NCBI RefSeq assembly: GCF_003111665.1 | Contig: NZ_CP022188.1 | Location: forward strand, 62,001-126,000 | Source: Parazoarcus communis | GTDB lineage: Bacteria > Pseudomonadota > Gammaproteobacteria > Burkholderiales > Rhodocyclaceae | Direction: 5' to 3' | DNA length: 64,000 nt | Shown here: piece after piece, positions 38,011 through 45,583 of the stretch | Layout of the letters: every line of letters begins with the position of its first letter | How positions within the stretch are numbered: position 1 is the stretch's first letter | Made by a program: the position numbers and the translations under genes | The notes under the pieces: generated by a model | Told to the model about the DNA's origin: nothing | Database searches by the model: none | Seen by the model: the letters and a program-made list of their open reading frames with translations, nothing else

Positions 38011-39735
38011 TCAGACCGCCACGCCCGGATTGCCGTCCATGCCCTTGAGCGAGGGCAGGTTCAGCGGACGCTGCGAGATGACCTTCTGCGCCCGCAGGTA
38101 GTTGGCCACCACATCCCATACCGCAGGCCCGGAATCCTTCGCGGCCTCCGACACCGGCGCCCAGCCCGCCACCTTGTAGGTCTTGCCGGGCTCGATGCGC
38201 TTACCCTTGAGCATCATGTTGTCGATGCGCTTGCCCATGCCCGCGTTCGGGTCGCAGCTGTACTGCAGACCGCCAACACGCACCATGTCGCCCCCCTGCT
38301 GATAGTAGGGATCGGGGTTGAACAGGTTGTCGGCCACGTCTTCGAGCACCGTCTTGATCATCTCGCCGCTCATGTCGGTCACCGTCGTCCACGGATAGGT
38401 GATCGCGGTCTGGTCGAGCAGGTGCTCCATGGTGATGGTGTCGCCCGGCAGCAGCGAGGTGCCCCAGCGGAAGCCGGGCGAAAACGCGATTTCGGCGTCT
38501 TTCTCCGCGATCAGCGCATCGACCAGCAACTGATCCCAGGAACCGTTGAAATTGCCCCGGCGATAGAGCATGCCTTCGGTCACCGCCAGCTTTTCGGAGA
38601 GCTTCTCGATGAAGGGGGCACGCACCTTGTCGATGAAGTCGGCCATCTCCTTGTCCGCGGGCAGCATGTTCGCGAACACGGGAAGCAGCTTGTAGCGGAA
38701 ATCCACAACCTTGCCGCCCCGTACGTCGAAATCCATCACACCGAGGAACTTGCCGTTGGAGCCCGCATTGGTCACCAGGGTCTTGCCACCGGGGTTGGTC
38801 ACCACGGTCGGCGCCGGCATGCCATCGTGCGTATGTCCGCCGAAGATCGCATCGATCCCGGTTACACGCCCAGCGAGCTTTAGGTCCACGTCCATGCCAT
38901 TGTGCGAGAGCACGACGACGACCTGTGCGCCTTCTGCGCGGGCGGCATCCACAGCCTCCTGCATGCCCTGCTCCTGGATGCCGAAGCTCCAGTTCGGCGT
39001 CATCCAGCGCGGATTCGCGATCGGCGTGTAGGGGAAGGCCTGACCGACGATTGCCACCGGAATGCCGTTGATGTTCTTGATCACATAGGGCTTGAACACC
39101 GGGTCTTCGAAGTCGGTCGTGCGCACGTTCTGCGCCACGATGTCGATCTTGCCGGCGAAGTCCTTCTCCTCGATTTCCTTCACCCGGTCGGCGCCGTAGG
39201 TGGACTCCCAGTGCAGCGTCATCACATCCACACCGAGCAGCTTGCAGGCATCGACCATGTCCTGCGCATTGGTCCACAAGGCCGTGCCCGAGCCCTGCCA
39301 GGTGTCTCCGCCGTCCAGCAGAAGCGCGCCCGGCCGACTGGCCTTCATGCGCTTGACCAGGGTGGACAGATGCGCGAACCCGCCCACCTTGCCGTAATTC
39401 CTCGCGGCTTCGACGAAGTTCAGATAGGTGAAGGCATGCGCCTCGGCGCCACCCGGCTTGACCCCAAAGGCCTTGAGGAAGCCTTCGCCCACCACATGTG
39501 GTGGTTTGCCGAGCATGTCGCCCACACCCAGATTGACGTTGGGTTCGCGGAAGTAAATCGGCATCAGCTGCGCGTGACAGTCGGTCATGTGCAGAAGGCT
39601 GACGTTGCCGAACTTTGGCAGTTCGTAAAGCTTCTCTGCAGCCGCTTCGGCGCGCGCAATATCGCTGTGCAAGGTCATGCCACCTGCAGAGGCAATGGCC
39701 AGGAGCTGAAGAAATTCGCGGCGATTCATGCTCAT
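38011..39735 (-). CDS. soxB: Thiosulfohydrolase SoxB
   Basis: Periplasmic dimanganese hydrolase that releases sulfate from the thiosulfonate on SoxY. 574 residues. Tat signal NRREFLQLLAIASAGG at the N-terminus, then metallophosphoesterase-type metal ligands: MTDCHAQL, DGGDTWQGSG, LSHNGMDVD and GGHTHDGMP, followed by the 5'-nucleotidase C-terminal domain. Last gene of the minus-strand sox set, separated from soxX by a strong terminator. Some start ambiguity between Met 1 and Met 3 of this frame. Confidence 0.96.
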   Translation of the reverse strand: MSMNRREFLQLLAIASAGGMTLHSDIARAEAAAEKLYELPKFGNVSLLHMTDCHAQLMPIYFREPNVNLGVGDMLGKPPHVVGEGFLKAFGVKPGGAEAHAFTYLNFVEAARNYGKVGGFAHLSTLVKRMKASRPGALLLDGGDTWQGSGTALWTNAQDMVDACKLLGVDVMTLHWESTYGADRVKEIEEKDFAGKIDIVAQNVRTTDFEDPVFKPYVIKNINGIPVAIVGQAFPYTPIANPRWMTPNWSFGIQEQGMQEAVDAARAEGAQVVVVLSHNGMDVDLKLAGRVTGIDAIFGGHTHDGMPAPTVVTNPGGKTLVTNAGSNGKFLGVMDFDVRGGKVVDFRYKLLPVFANMLPADKEMADFIDKVRAPFIEKLSEKLAVTEGMLYRRGNFNGSWDQLLVDALIAEKDAEIAFSPGFRWGTSLLPGDTITMEHLLDQTAITYPWTTVTDMSGEMIKTVLEDVADNLFNPDPYYQQGGDMVRVGGLQYSCDPNAGMGKRIDNMMLKGKRIEPGKTYKVAGWAPVSEAAKDSGPAVWDVVANYLRAQKVISQRPLNLPSLKGMDGNPGVAV

Positions 39736-39786
39736 GATCTGAATCCTTACGTCATGAAAATGGACGAAAAACGGAAATTCGGGCGG

Positions 39787-39817
39787 AAAAAAGCCCGGGC
39801 CGTATCACGGCCCGGGC
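39787..39817 (-). terminator. Intrinsic terminator between soxX and soxB
   Basis: Perfect 10-bp GC-only stem (39793-39802 with 39808-39817), loop of 5, followed on the minus strand by six T (39792-39787). Lies 17 bases after the soxX stop and 51 bases before the soxB start. Confidence 0.88.
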
Positions 39818-39833
39818 CGGAGTGGGTCGATTG

Positions 39834-40436
39834 TCAGCGCTTGTTGACGGGAGACTCGGGATCGAACAGGTAGGCCATCACGTGGCGAATCTGCTCTTCA
39901 GTGAGGATGCCGCCATAGCCGTTACGCGGCATGTCGCTGCACGCGTTGTAGGCCTTGGAGTTCCACAGCTTGCCCCAGGTGTACTTGACGATCTCTTCCG
40001 AGTTGCCGCGGATTTTGGCGTAGCCCTCGAGACTGACGCCGATGGTGCCTTCTGACACCTCGTTCGGGTCCATCGCGTGACAGTTGTAGCAGCCGCCACC
40101 GTTGTTGTCGGGCGTCTTGTCGGTCCACGTAAGGCCACGACCGCTGGCCGCGATCTTCTGCCCTTCCTTCCAGTCGCCACCTGTGTAGTTGCCGTCGGAC
40201 GGCCACTTGATCGTCTTCATCTCGGCGGCTTCGAGCCGCTTCATGGTCTCCGCGTCGAGCGGCGTCAGGCTGGAGCAGGCCTTCTGGATCGCATCCTGCT
40301 TCTGGCGATCGAGTGAAGCGATGCCGCTGGCCTTGAACGAGCTCACCATCATCTGCTCGACCTTGCCTTGAATCTCGTCGGCGTGGGCGAAGGATGCGGC
40401 AAGCACGAGCGGGAGCGCACAGATCAGTTTCTTCAT
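39834..40436 (-). CDS. soxX: Sulfur oxidation c-type cytochrome SoxX
   Basis: Haem subunit of SoxXA, which couples thiosulfate oxidatively to the SoxY cysteine. 200 residues; signal peptide of about 19 residues ending SFAHA-D. One haem-binding site CYNCH at 116-120. The distal Met ligand probably lies in the DMPRNGYGGILTEEQI region. Directly follows soxA (12-base gap) and ends at a terminator. Confidence 0.93.
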   Translation of the reverse strand: MKKLICALPLVLAASFAHADEIQGKVEQMMVSSFKASGIASLDRQKQDAIQKACSSLTPLDAETMKRLEAAEMKTIKWPSDGNYTGGDWKEGQKIAASGRGLTWTDKTPDNNGGGCYNCHAMDPNEVSEGTIGVSLEGYAKIRGNSEEIVKYTWGKLWNSKAYNACSDMPRNGYGGILTEEQIRHVMAYLFDPESPVNKR

Positions 40437-40448
40437 GTCATGTCCTCC

Positions 40449-41249
40449 TTAGCGCTTCACACCGGGCCACTGGGCCGCGGCACCGTTACCCTTGCCCGCC
40501 ATGAACACCGACAGCGCAATCGTCACATCCGAAGCGAACACCGGCTCGGCCGTGCGTTGCTGGCGGAAGCAGTCCCACAGGCGGTGCTGCATGGTCCAGA
40601 ACTGCGAGTTGGACACACGGTAGGCCGGCCACGATCCCCAGCCCGCCGCTGCGCCCTCGGGCTTGGTGATGTTGGGCAGCGACGTCGCACGGATGCGCTT
40701 GTCGTCCTGGCTGTGGCAGGTGGAGCAGGCAAAATCCATCGAACCGGTGCGGTAGAAGAAGGCACGCTCGCCCATGTCGTACATCGCTTTCATCTTGGGA
40801 TGCGACAGGTCGACCGCGATCGGCTTGCCCTTCGAGTGCGTAACCACGTAGGCCACCAGCGCTGCAAGCTTGCCCCGCTCACCTTTCAGGAACTTGCCAT
40901 TGATGATCTCGGCCGAGGGGATGCCCTGCTGGGTTTCCATGCAGTGCATCAGCCGCGACTCGAGATCCTGCACCTTGCCGGTGTCATCGAAGTAGCGCGG
41001 CAACTGTGCCGCGGCGCCCTCGACCACACCCGGCCCGAGGCCAAGGTTACACTGCTCGAGCGTCGCGTTCTTGGGCCCGCGTGCGGTACGCCAGAGCTCT
41101 TCGCCCTCCATTTCGTAAAGCTCGGCCGGATTACCGTCGGCGAGCATTTCGCGATAGGCGTCGAAGTTCAGTTCCTCGTTCGCCGATGCCAGCGGGCTGG
41201 TCAGCATCACTGCAGCGCCGAGCGCGGTGAACATGAATTGTTTTCTCAT
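40449..41249 (-). CDS. soxA: Sulfur oxidation c-type cytochrome SoxA (monohaem form)
   Basis: Catalytic subunit of SoxXA. 266 residues with signal peptide (cleavage near SPLASA-NEE). One CXXCH only, CSTCH at 175-179; the N-terminal haem site of dihaem SoxA is replaced by single Cys 67 and Cys 103, probably a disulfide as in other monohaem forms. The active-site cysteine, which carries the cysteine persulfide ligand, is Cys 227 in HRLWDCFRQQR. GAGGAGAGA precedes the start. Confidence 0.94.
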   Translation of the reverse strand: MRKQFMFTALGAAVMLTSPLASANEELNFDAYREMLADGNPAELYEMEGEELWRTARGPKNATLEQCNLGLGPGVVEGAAAQLPRYFDDTGKVQDLESRLMHCMETQQGIPSAEIINGKFLKGERGKLAALVAYVVTHSKGKPIAVDLSHPKMKAMYDMGERAFFYRTGSMDFACSTCHSQDDKRIRATSLPNITKPEGAAAGWGSWPAYRVSNSQFWTMQHRLWDCFRQQRTAEPVFASDVTIALSVFMAGKGNGAAAQWPGVKR

Positions 41250-41294
41250 CGTCTCTCCTCCTGGGACCTTTCGTTAAGACCCCTGCTTGTGGGC

Positions 41295-41316
41295 GCACCG
41301 GCGTGATCGCCGGCGC
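41295..41316. repeat. Hairpin in the soxZ-soxA gap
   Basis: Nine-base arms (41295-41303 with 41308-41316, one G-U type mismatch) around TGAT, in the 107-bp space between soxZ and soxA, the longest gap inside soxC-soxX. No T-tract. Possible mRNA processing or stability element. Confidence 0.4.
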
Positions 41317-41356
41317 TGCCTGGGTCCGCACACCGCGTGCGGCCCCAGGCGAACGA

Positions 41357-41668
41357 TCAGGAAATCTGCACTTCGTCAGTGCGGCTGTCGCCCTTGTTGT
41401 CCGCCCAGCTCACCGTGACCTTGTCACCCTTGGCGCCGCCGTTGAACTTGAACGCCAGATACGGGTTGGTGGACACCGAGGCGCCAAACTGGGCCGAGAG
41501 CACCACCTTGTCGTTGTGCTTGGCAGTCAGTTCGGTGATGAAGTGCGCCGGAATCAGCGCACCGGACGAGTCCTTGCGCTGGCCGGTTTCCATGACGTGC
41601 GACATCAGCACGCGCACTTCAGTCACGCCTTCCTTGGCTGCTGCGCGAATACGCATCGGATTTGCCAT
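41357..41668 (-). CDS. soxZ: Thiosulfate oxidation carrier complex protein SoxZ
   Basis: Partner of SoxY in the sulfur-carrier complex. 103 residues, no signal peptide, as usual because SoxZ is exported as a SoxYZ complex by the SoxY Tat signal. Conserved stretches RAAAKEGVTEVRVLMSHVMETG, IPAHFITELTA and AWADNKGDSRTDE-like end are visible. Thirty bases after soxY, so co-expressed. Confidence 0.95.
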   Translation of the reverse strand: MANPMRIRAAAKEGVTEVRVLMSHVMETGQRKDSSGALIPAHFITELTAKHNDKVVLSAQFGASVSTNPYLAFKFNGGAKGDKVTVSWADNKGDSRTDEVQIS

Positions 41669-41698
41669 CGATTTATCTCCTTGATTTCGTGACCGTGC

Positions 41699-42166
41699 TC
41701 AGCCGCCGCAGCCGCCGAGCGTGACCTTGATTTCTTTCTTGGCCATGTAGAACTTGCCGTCGGCCTTGACCACCGCGTAGACATCCGATGTTTGCCCCAT
41801 CTTGACCCGGGTCTGGACATCGGGAAGCGTGCCTGCCGGAATATCGAAAGACGCTGCCAGCATGTTCGGATTCTTCTCGATCATGATCGAGATCTGCTCG
41901 GTCTTCGGAAGGTTGCTCACCACCCCGACCGGCACAACGGCTCCGTTCTCCGCGATATCGGGCGCGGCGATCTGGACATCGGCGCTTTCCACCGGCTTGC
42001 CCGCACCCATGGCCGACATTGCAGCATCAAGAGTCTTGGCGTCGAAAGCGCCTTTGTTCCAGGCAGCCTCAGCCAATTCGGGCTTGATCAGACCGGCCGC
42101 AGCCAGCAGACCGAGCATGCCCAGACCGCCGCCCGCCTTCAGGGTCTCCCTGCGTTGATTGTTCAT
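41699..42166 (-). CDS. soxY: Thiosulfate oxidation carrier protein SoxY
   Basis: Periplasmic sulfur carrier whose C-terminal cysteine holds the oxidised sulfur species. 155 residues from ATG 42166, which follows GAGGAGAG; the frame's earlier start at 42181 is inside that ribosome-binding site. Tat signal NNQRRETLKAGGGLGMLG. The C-terminus is VTLGGCGG, with the carrier Cys 153 two residues before the end. Between soxD and soxZ. Confidence 0.96.
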   Translation of the reverse strand: MNNQRRETLKAGGGLGMLGLLAAAGLIKPELAEAAWNKGAFDAKTLDAAMSAMGAGKPVESADVQIAAPDIAENGAVVPVGVVSNLPKTEQISIMIEKNPNMLAASFDIPAGTLPDVQTRVKMGQTSDVYAVVKADGKFYMAKKEIKVTLGGCGG

Positions 42167-42188
42167 CCCGTCTCTCCTCATTGAATTA

Positions 42189-43265
42189 TTACTGCGCTTT
42201 CGCGCCCTCCAGAATCCACTGGACGAGCTGTTTGATTTCCTCGTCCTTCACGTGGCCTTGCGGCGGCATTGGCACCGCCCCCCAGACACCCTGACCGCCT
42301 GCCTTGACCTTGGCCATCAGCTTCGCGCCAGCGTCGTCCTGATCTTTGTATTTTGCCGCAATATCGACGTAGGCCGGGCCCACAATCTTGTTTGCGACGC
42401 CATGGCACGCCATGCAACCCTTTTCGTTTGCCAGCGCCAGAGCCGCGGCTGCCGGAGAGGCTGCAGCAGGCTCCGCTGCAGAAACCGGCTCGCCGGTCTG
42501 CTTGCCACGCGTCTGCCCCACAGAACGATTCTGCTCTGCGAGGTTGCCGTGGGCGTCCTGAGCATACGCGGGCAGCGAAGAGACAATCTGCACATCCTTC
42601 TTGCAGTCCTTCATGCAGGCAACGTTCTTCGTATCGGGCTTTCCACCATTTCCAATCCCGCCCTTGGCCGCCGACGCGCCCGGCCACATGCCGTGATCGG
42701 TCGTCATCCCGTTACGATTGGGCATGCGCTGCTGTACTTCAGCGATGTTCTGGTCGCTGAGCTCAAAGTCAGCCGGAACCACTTCGGCAAGATTGAGCAG
42801 ATAGGCAACAACGGCATAGACCTCATCGGGCTTGAGCGACTTTGGTGCAGTCCAAGGCATCGCACGCTGAATATAGTCGAACAGCGTCGATACGGTGGGC
42901 ACCTTCATCAGCGTCGTGCGCTGCGGAAATGACCCGCTGACGAGCGACTTGACGTGACCGGTCTTGATGTCGTCGCGCGTCGTACCGCCTACGAGCGGCG
43001 TGAAGACCTCGTTCGACTCACCAAACGCACCATGGCAACTGGCGCAGTGTGCTTCCCACACCTCGATGCCCTGATCGACCGTTCCCTTGCCCTTCGGGAG
43101 GCCGGTGAAGTCGGGGCGGACATCGATATCCCAAGCCTTCACTTCGGCTGGCGTGGCTGCCCGGCCAAGGCCGGGGTAGCGATCAAAGGCAGCTGCGGGG
43201 GCGACCAGCCCGGCGGTCGCAGCGACGACAGCGAGCACGGACAGTGTCTTAGAGAACCTGGACAT
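42189..43265 (-). CDS. soxD: Dihaem cytochrome c SoxD
   Basis: Electron-accepting subunit of the SoxCD sulfane dehydrogenase. 358 residues, signal peptide ending near APAAA-FDRY. Two haem sites, CASCH 74-78 and CMACH 284-288. Between them a loop with a non-haem cysteine pair CMKDC (217-221), then an Ala-rich linker (260-275). Begins inside the soxC tail: the start at 43265 overlaps the soxC stop region by 17 bases, indicating translational coupling. Confidence 0.94.
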   Translation of the reverse strand: MSRFSKTLSVLAVVAATAGLVAPAAAFDRYPGLGRAATPAEVKAWDIDVRPDFTGLPKGKGTVDQGIEVWEAHCASCHGAFGESNEVFTPLVGGTTRDDIKTGHVKSLVSGSFPQRTTLMKVPTVSTLFDYIQRAMPWTAPKSLKPDEVYAVVAYLLNLAEVVPADFELSDQNIAEVQQRMPNRNGMTTDHGMWPGASAAKGGIGNGGKPDTKNVACMKDCKKDVQIVSSLPAYAQDAHGNLAEQNRSVGQTRGKQTGEPVSAAEPAAASPAAAALALANEKGCMACHGVANKIVGPAYVDIAAKYKDQDDAGAKLMAKVKAGGQGVWGAVPMPPQGHVKDEEIKQLVQWILEGAKAQ

Positions 43266-44586
43266 TGCTCACCTCCCCCGACTCGACCACCTTCCATGAC
43301 TGGATGGCATTGTTGTGATAGATGGACTTGGTGCCGCGTGCAGCGCGCAACTGTCCGTAGCCCGGCTGCACGAAACCGGATTCGTCCGTCGCGCGCGACT
43401 GCAGGATGGCGGGTTTGCCATCCCACACCCAGTCAATGTTGAAGCGGGTCACCGCCTTCGACAGCACCGGCGTTTCCAGGCGCGCCTGGCGCCAGTTGAT
43501 GCCACCATCGACCGACACATCGACGCGGGTGACCTTGCCACGACCTGACCACGCCATGCCCGATATATTGTAGAAACCCTTGTCGAGCAGAATCTGACCG
43601 CCGGACGGTGTCGTGATGACGGACTTGCACTCCTGCACCGAGGTGTATTGCCGGTGCTGTCCATCGGGCATCAGATCCATGTAATGAACGGCCTCGTCCT
43701 TCGTGGCCCAGGGCATGTCGCCCACTTCGATGCGGCGCAGCCACTTGACCCAGCTCACGCCCTGCACCCCAGGCACCACCAGGCGCAAGGGGTAACCGTT
43801 TTCCGGGCGCAGCATCTCGCCGTTCATGCCGTAAGCCACCAGCACCTCGCCGGACTCGACCAGTTCCATCGGAATGGTGCGGGTCATCGACGAGCCGTCA
43901 GCCCCCTCGGCGAGAATGAAGCGCCCCTTCTTGTAGTCGGCGCCACACATGTCGAGAATGGCCTTCAGCGGCACACCGGTGAATTCCGAACAGGACAGCA
44001 TGCCATGGCTGTACTGCACCGTGGGCACCGCCACATTGCCCCATTCCATGCCGGTGTTCGCACCGCATTCGATGAAATGTACCCTCGACACCGAAGGCAG
44101 CCGCATGATGTCGTCCATGGTGAACACCGAACTGGACTTCACCAGACCGTTGATCATCAAGCGGTGCTTTGAGGGATCGATGTCGTGCCAGCCCTGGTGG
44201 TGACGTTCGAAATGCAACCCTGACGGGGTGATGATCCCGAACAAGCCCTGCAGTGGCGTGAAGGCGACCGAAGAGCCACCGACCCGGGTCAGACCCGGGC
44301 TTTCGCGCCGCACCAGGCCACGCTCGTACTTCGACGGCAGTCCATAGGGATTTGCTGCCACCGGCAGCCCGAGGCTTGTGGACCACGGCGGAAGGTTGAG
44401 GATCGCCGGATCCCCTTCACCTGCCGCGCGCGCCACGGCAGGTGCCATCATCGCAGCACTGGCGCCGATGAACGCCTTGCGCAAGAAATCACGCCTCCCC
44501 TCCTTTACCGACTGAATATCCTCGTCGGTCAGGAAGTTTTCTGGCGCTGGTCTCACCCGACCGAGCCGGAACTCACTGTTTTCCAT
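43249..44586 (-). CDS. soxC: Sulfane dehydrogenase (molybdopterin) subunit SoxC
   Basis: Molybdenum protein that oxidises the sulfane sulfur on SoxY in six-electron steps. 445 residues. Tat signal GRRDFLRKAFIGASAAMMAP at about 30-49. Molybdenum ligand Cys 174 in VHFIECGANTGMEWGN, and the sulfite-oxidase dimer domain with VDVSVDGGINWRQA. The start is preceded by GAGGGGAG. Its presence means the pathway need not deposit sulfur globules. Lies 54 bases after the ArsR-type gene on the same strand. Confidence 0.96.
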   Translation of the reverse strand: MENSEFRLGRVRPAPENFLTDEDIQSVKEGRRDFLRKAFIGASAAMMAPAVARAAGEGDPAILNLPPWSTSLGLPVAANPYGLPSKYERGLVRRESPGLTRVGGSSVAFTPLQGLFGIITPSGLHFERHHQGWHDIDPSKHRLMINGLVKSSSVFTMDDIMRLPSVSRVHFIECGANTGMEWGNVAVPTVQYSHGMLSCSEFTGVPLKAILDMCGADYKKGRFILAEGADGSSMTRTIPMELVESGEVLVAYGMNGEMLRPENGYPLRLVVPGVQGVSWVKWLRRIEVGDMPWATKDEAVHYMDLMPDGQHRQYTSVQECKSVITTPSGGQILLDKGFYNISGMAWSGRGKVTRVDVSVDGGINWRQARLETPVLSKAVTRFNIDWVWDGKPAILQSRATDESGFVQPGYGQLRAARGTKSIYHNNAIQSWKVVESGEVSNVQVL

Positions 44587-44640
44587 GCCTACGCTCCCCT
44601 CTGCATTCGATCACTCGTATTTTTTGATGATGCGCATCAT

Positions 44641-44997
44641 TCAATGCCCCGAGCCGAGATCCTGCTCGAGCCTGAGCAACTCCTCACGCTGCGGCGCCGA
44701 CATGTCGCCGCGCGAAGCGATACTCACGCACACCGTGCGACACAGATCGGCGAAGTTCGGATCGATGATCCGGTAGATGACCTGAGCGCCATCGCGACGA
44801 CGATCCAGCACCCCTGCGCGATACAACAGATTCAGGTGACGCGAGGCATTCGCCTGCGTCAGCCCGATCGCCTCCACGACCTCATTGACCGCACGCTCCT
44901 CACTGCACAGACAGTGAAGAATCTTGAGTCGAGTGGGCTCCGCCAGCAGTCCAAAGTACTCAGCCACGCTTTCGAAGACCTTGTGCAACTCGTTCAT
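44641..44997 (-). CDS. ArsR-family transcriptional regulator (SoxR-like)
   Basis: 118 residues from ATG 44997; winged helix with recognition helix TQANASRHLNLLYRAG. Cysteines at 29 and 31 (ILHCLCSEERAV) and 86 and 90 (LCRTVC) could be thiol or metal sensors. It is the first gene before soxC and divergent from fccA, the usual place of the sox repressor; SoxR regulators of Paracoccus and Pseudaminobacter are of this family. An 18-bp palindrome lies between -35 and -10 of its own promoter, suggesting autorepression. Effector (persulfide, sulfite or metal) is unknown. Confidence 0.88.
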   Translation of the reverse strand: MNELHKVFESVAEYFGLLAEPTRLKILHCLCSEERAVNEVVEAIGLTQANASRHLNLLYRAGVLDRRRDGAQVIYRIIDPNFADLCRTVCVSIASRGDMSAPQREELLRLEQDLGSGH

Positions 44998-45019
44998 GAC
45001 GCGATTGGCCTTATGCACT

Positions 45020-45032
45020 GATTGAATCAATC
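45020..45032. repeat. Perfect palindrome GATTGA-A-TCAATC
   Basis: 13-base inverted repeat just downstream of the -10 of the ArsR/sox promoter on the minus strand, 23 bases before the regulator's start codon. Possible secondary operator or RNA element. Confidence 0.55.
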
Positions 45033-45057
45033 TATAACCATACACGTATATGGTCAA
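45029..45057 (-). promoter_or_regulatory. Promoter of the arsR-sox operon
   Basis: On the minus strand TTGACC (45057-45052) is followed 17 bases later by TAGATT (45034-45029); TATAGA two bases earlier is an alternative -10. The palindromic operator occupies the spacer. Confidence 0.6.
45037..45054. promoter_or_regulatory. 18-bp inverted repeat, probable ArsR-type operator
   Basis: ACCATACACGTATATGGT: 16 of 18 bases are symmetric, arms ACCATA/TATGGT. It covers the space between the -35 and -10 of the regulator promoter and lies about 98 bases upstream of the probable fccA -10, so one site could repress sox and influence fcc. Confidence 0.7.
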
Positions 45058-45130
45058 CTACTAATATTTGTGCATTGCGCAAAAATCATCTTTGCGAAAA
45101 ATCCCGAAGGAATACGCAGAAAACGGTGCT

Positions 45131-45157
45131 TTGAATGCGAAACAGCTGGGATATACT
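45131..45157 (+). promoter_or_regulatory. Probable fccA-fccB promoter
   Basis: TTGAAT (45131-45136) and TATACT (45152-45157), spacer 15 bases, about 100 bases before the fccA start. The short spacing suggests need for an activator or weak basal use. Confidence 0.45.
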
Positions 45158-45259
45158 GATTTGGCGAAGTGCCTTTCGAGCGCAAGACACGCGCCCGCAC
45201 GTGGCCGCAGCGCCGGTCGATGGCGTTCGCACACACCAAGAAATCAAGAGGAGGAAGAC

Positions 45260-45565
45260 GTGAACGCCAAACTTGCACTCACCACACTGTGCCTGGCAAG
45301 CCTCGCCGGGCTCGCGCACGCGAAAGACCAGGACCCCCACTTGGCGCGCAACCTTGCGGCAACCTGCGCCAACTGTCACGGCACCAGCGGCAAGAGCCTC
45401 GGTGGCATGGAAAGCCTCGCGGGCGAGCCCAAGGAAAAGCTCCTGCAAAAACTCGCCGACTTCCGCTCTGGCGCAAAACCGGCCTCGATCATGCACCAGA
45501 TCTCCAAGGGTTACACCGAAGAGCAACTCGACATGATCGCCGCGTATTACGCAGCGATGAAGTAA
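45260..45565 (+). CDS. fccA: Flavocytochrome c sulfide dehydrogenase, cytochrome subunit (monohaem)
   Basis: 101 residues; GTG start at 45260 with AGAGGAGG 5' of it. Signal peptide of about 21 residues (AGLAHA-KDQ), one haem site CANCH at 36-40 followed by GTSGKSLGGMESLAG, typical of small FccA. The reading frame is open from 45068 but the signal peptide fixes the start. fccB follows 18 bases later. Accepts electrons from the flavin subunit during sulfide oxidation. SoxE is an alternative name, though SoxE is usually dihaem. Confidence 0.9.
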   Translation: MNAKLALTTLCLASLAGLAHAKDQDPHLARNLAATCANCHGTSGKSLGGMESLAGEPKEKLLQKLADFRSGAKPASIMHQISKGYTEEQLDMIAAYYAAMK

Positions 45566-45583
45566 GAACCGGGGGAGAAAACA

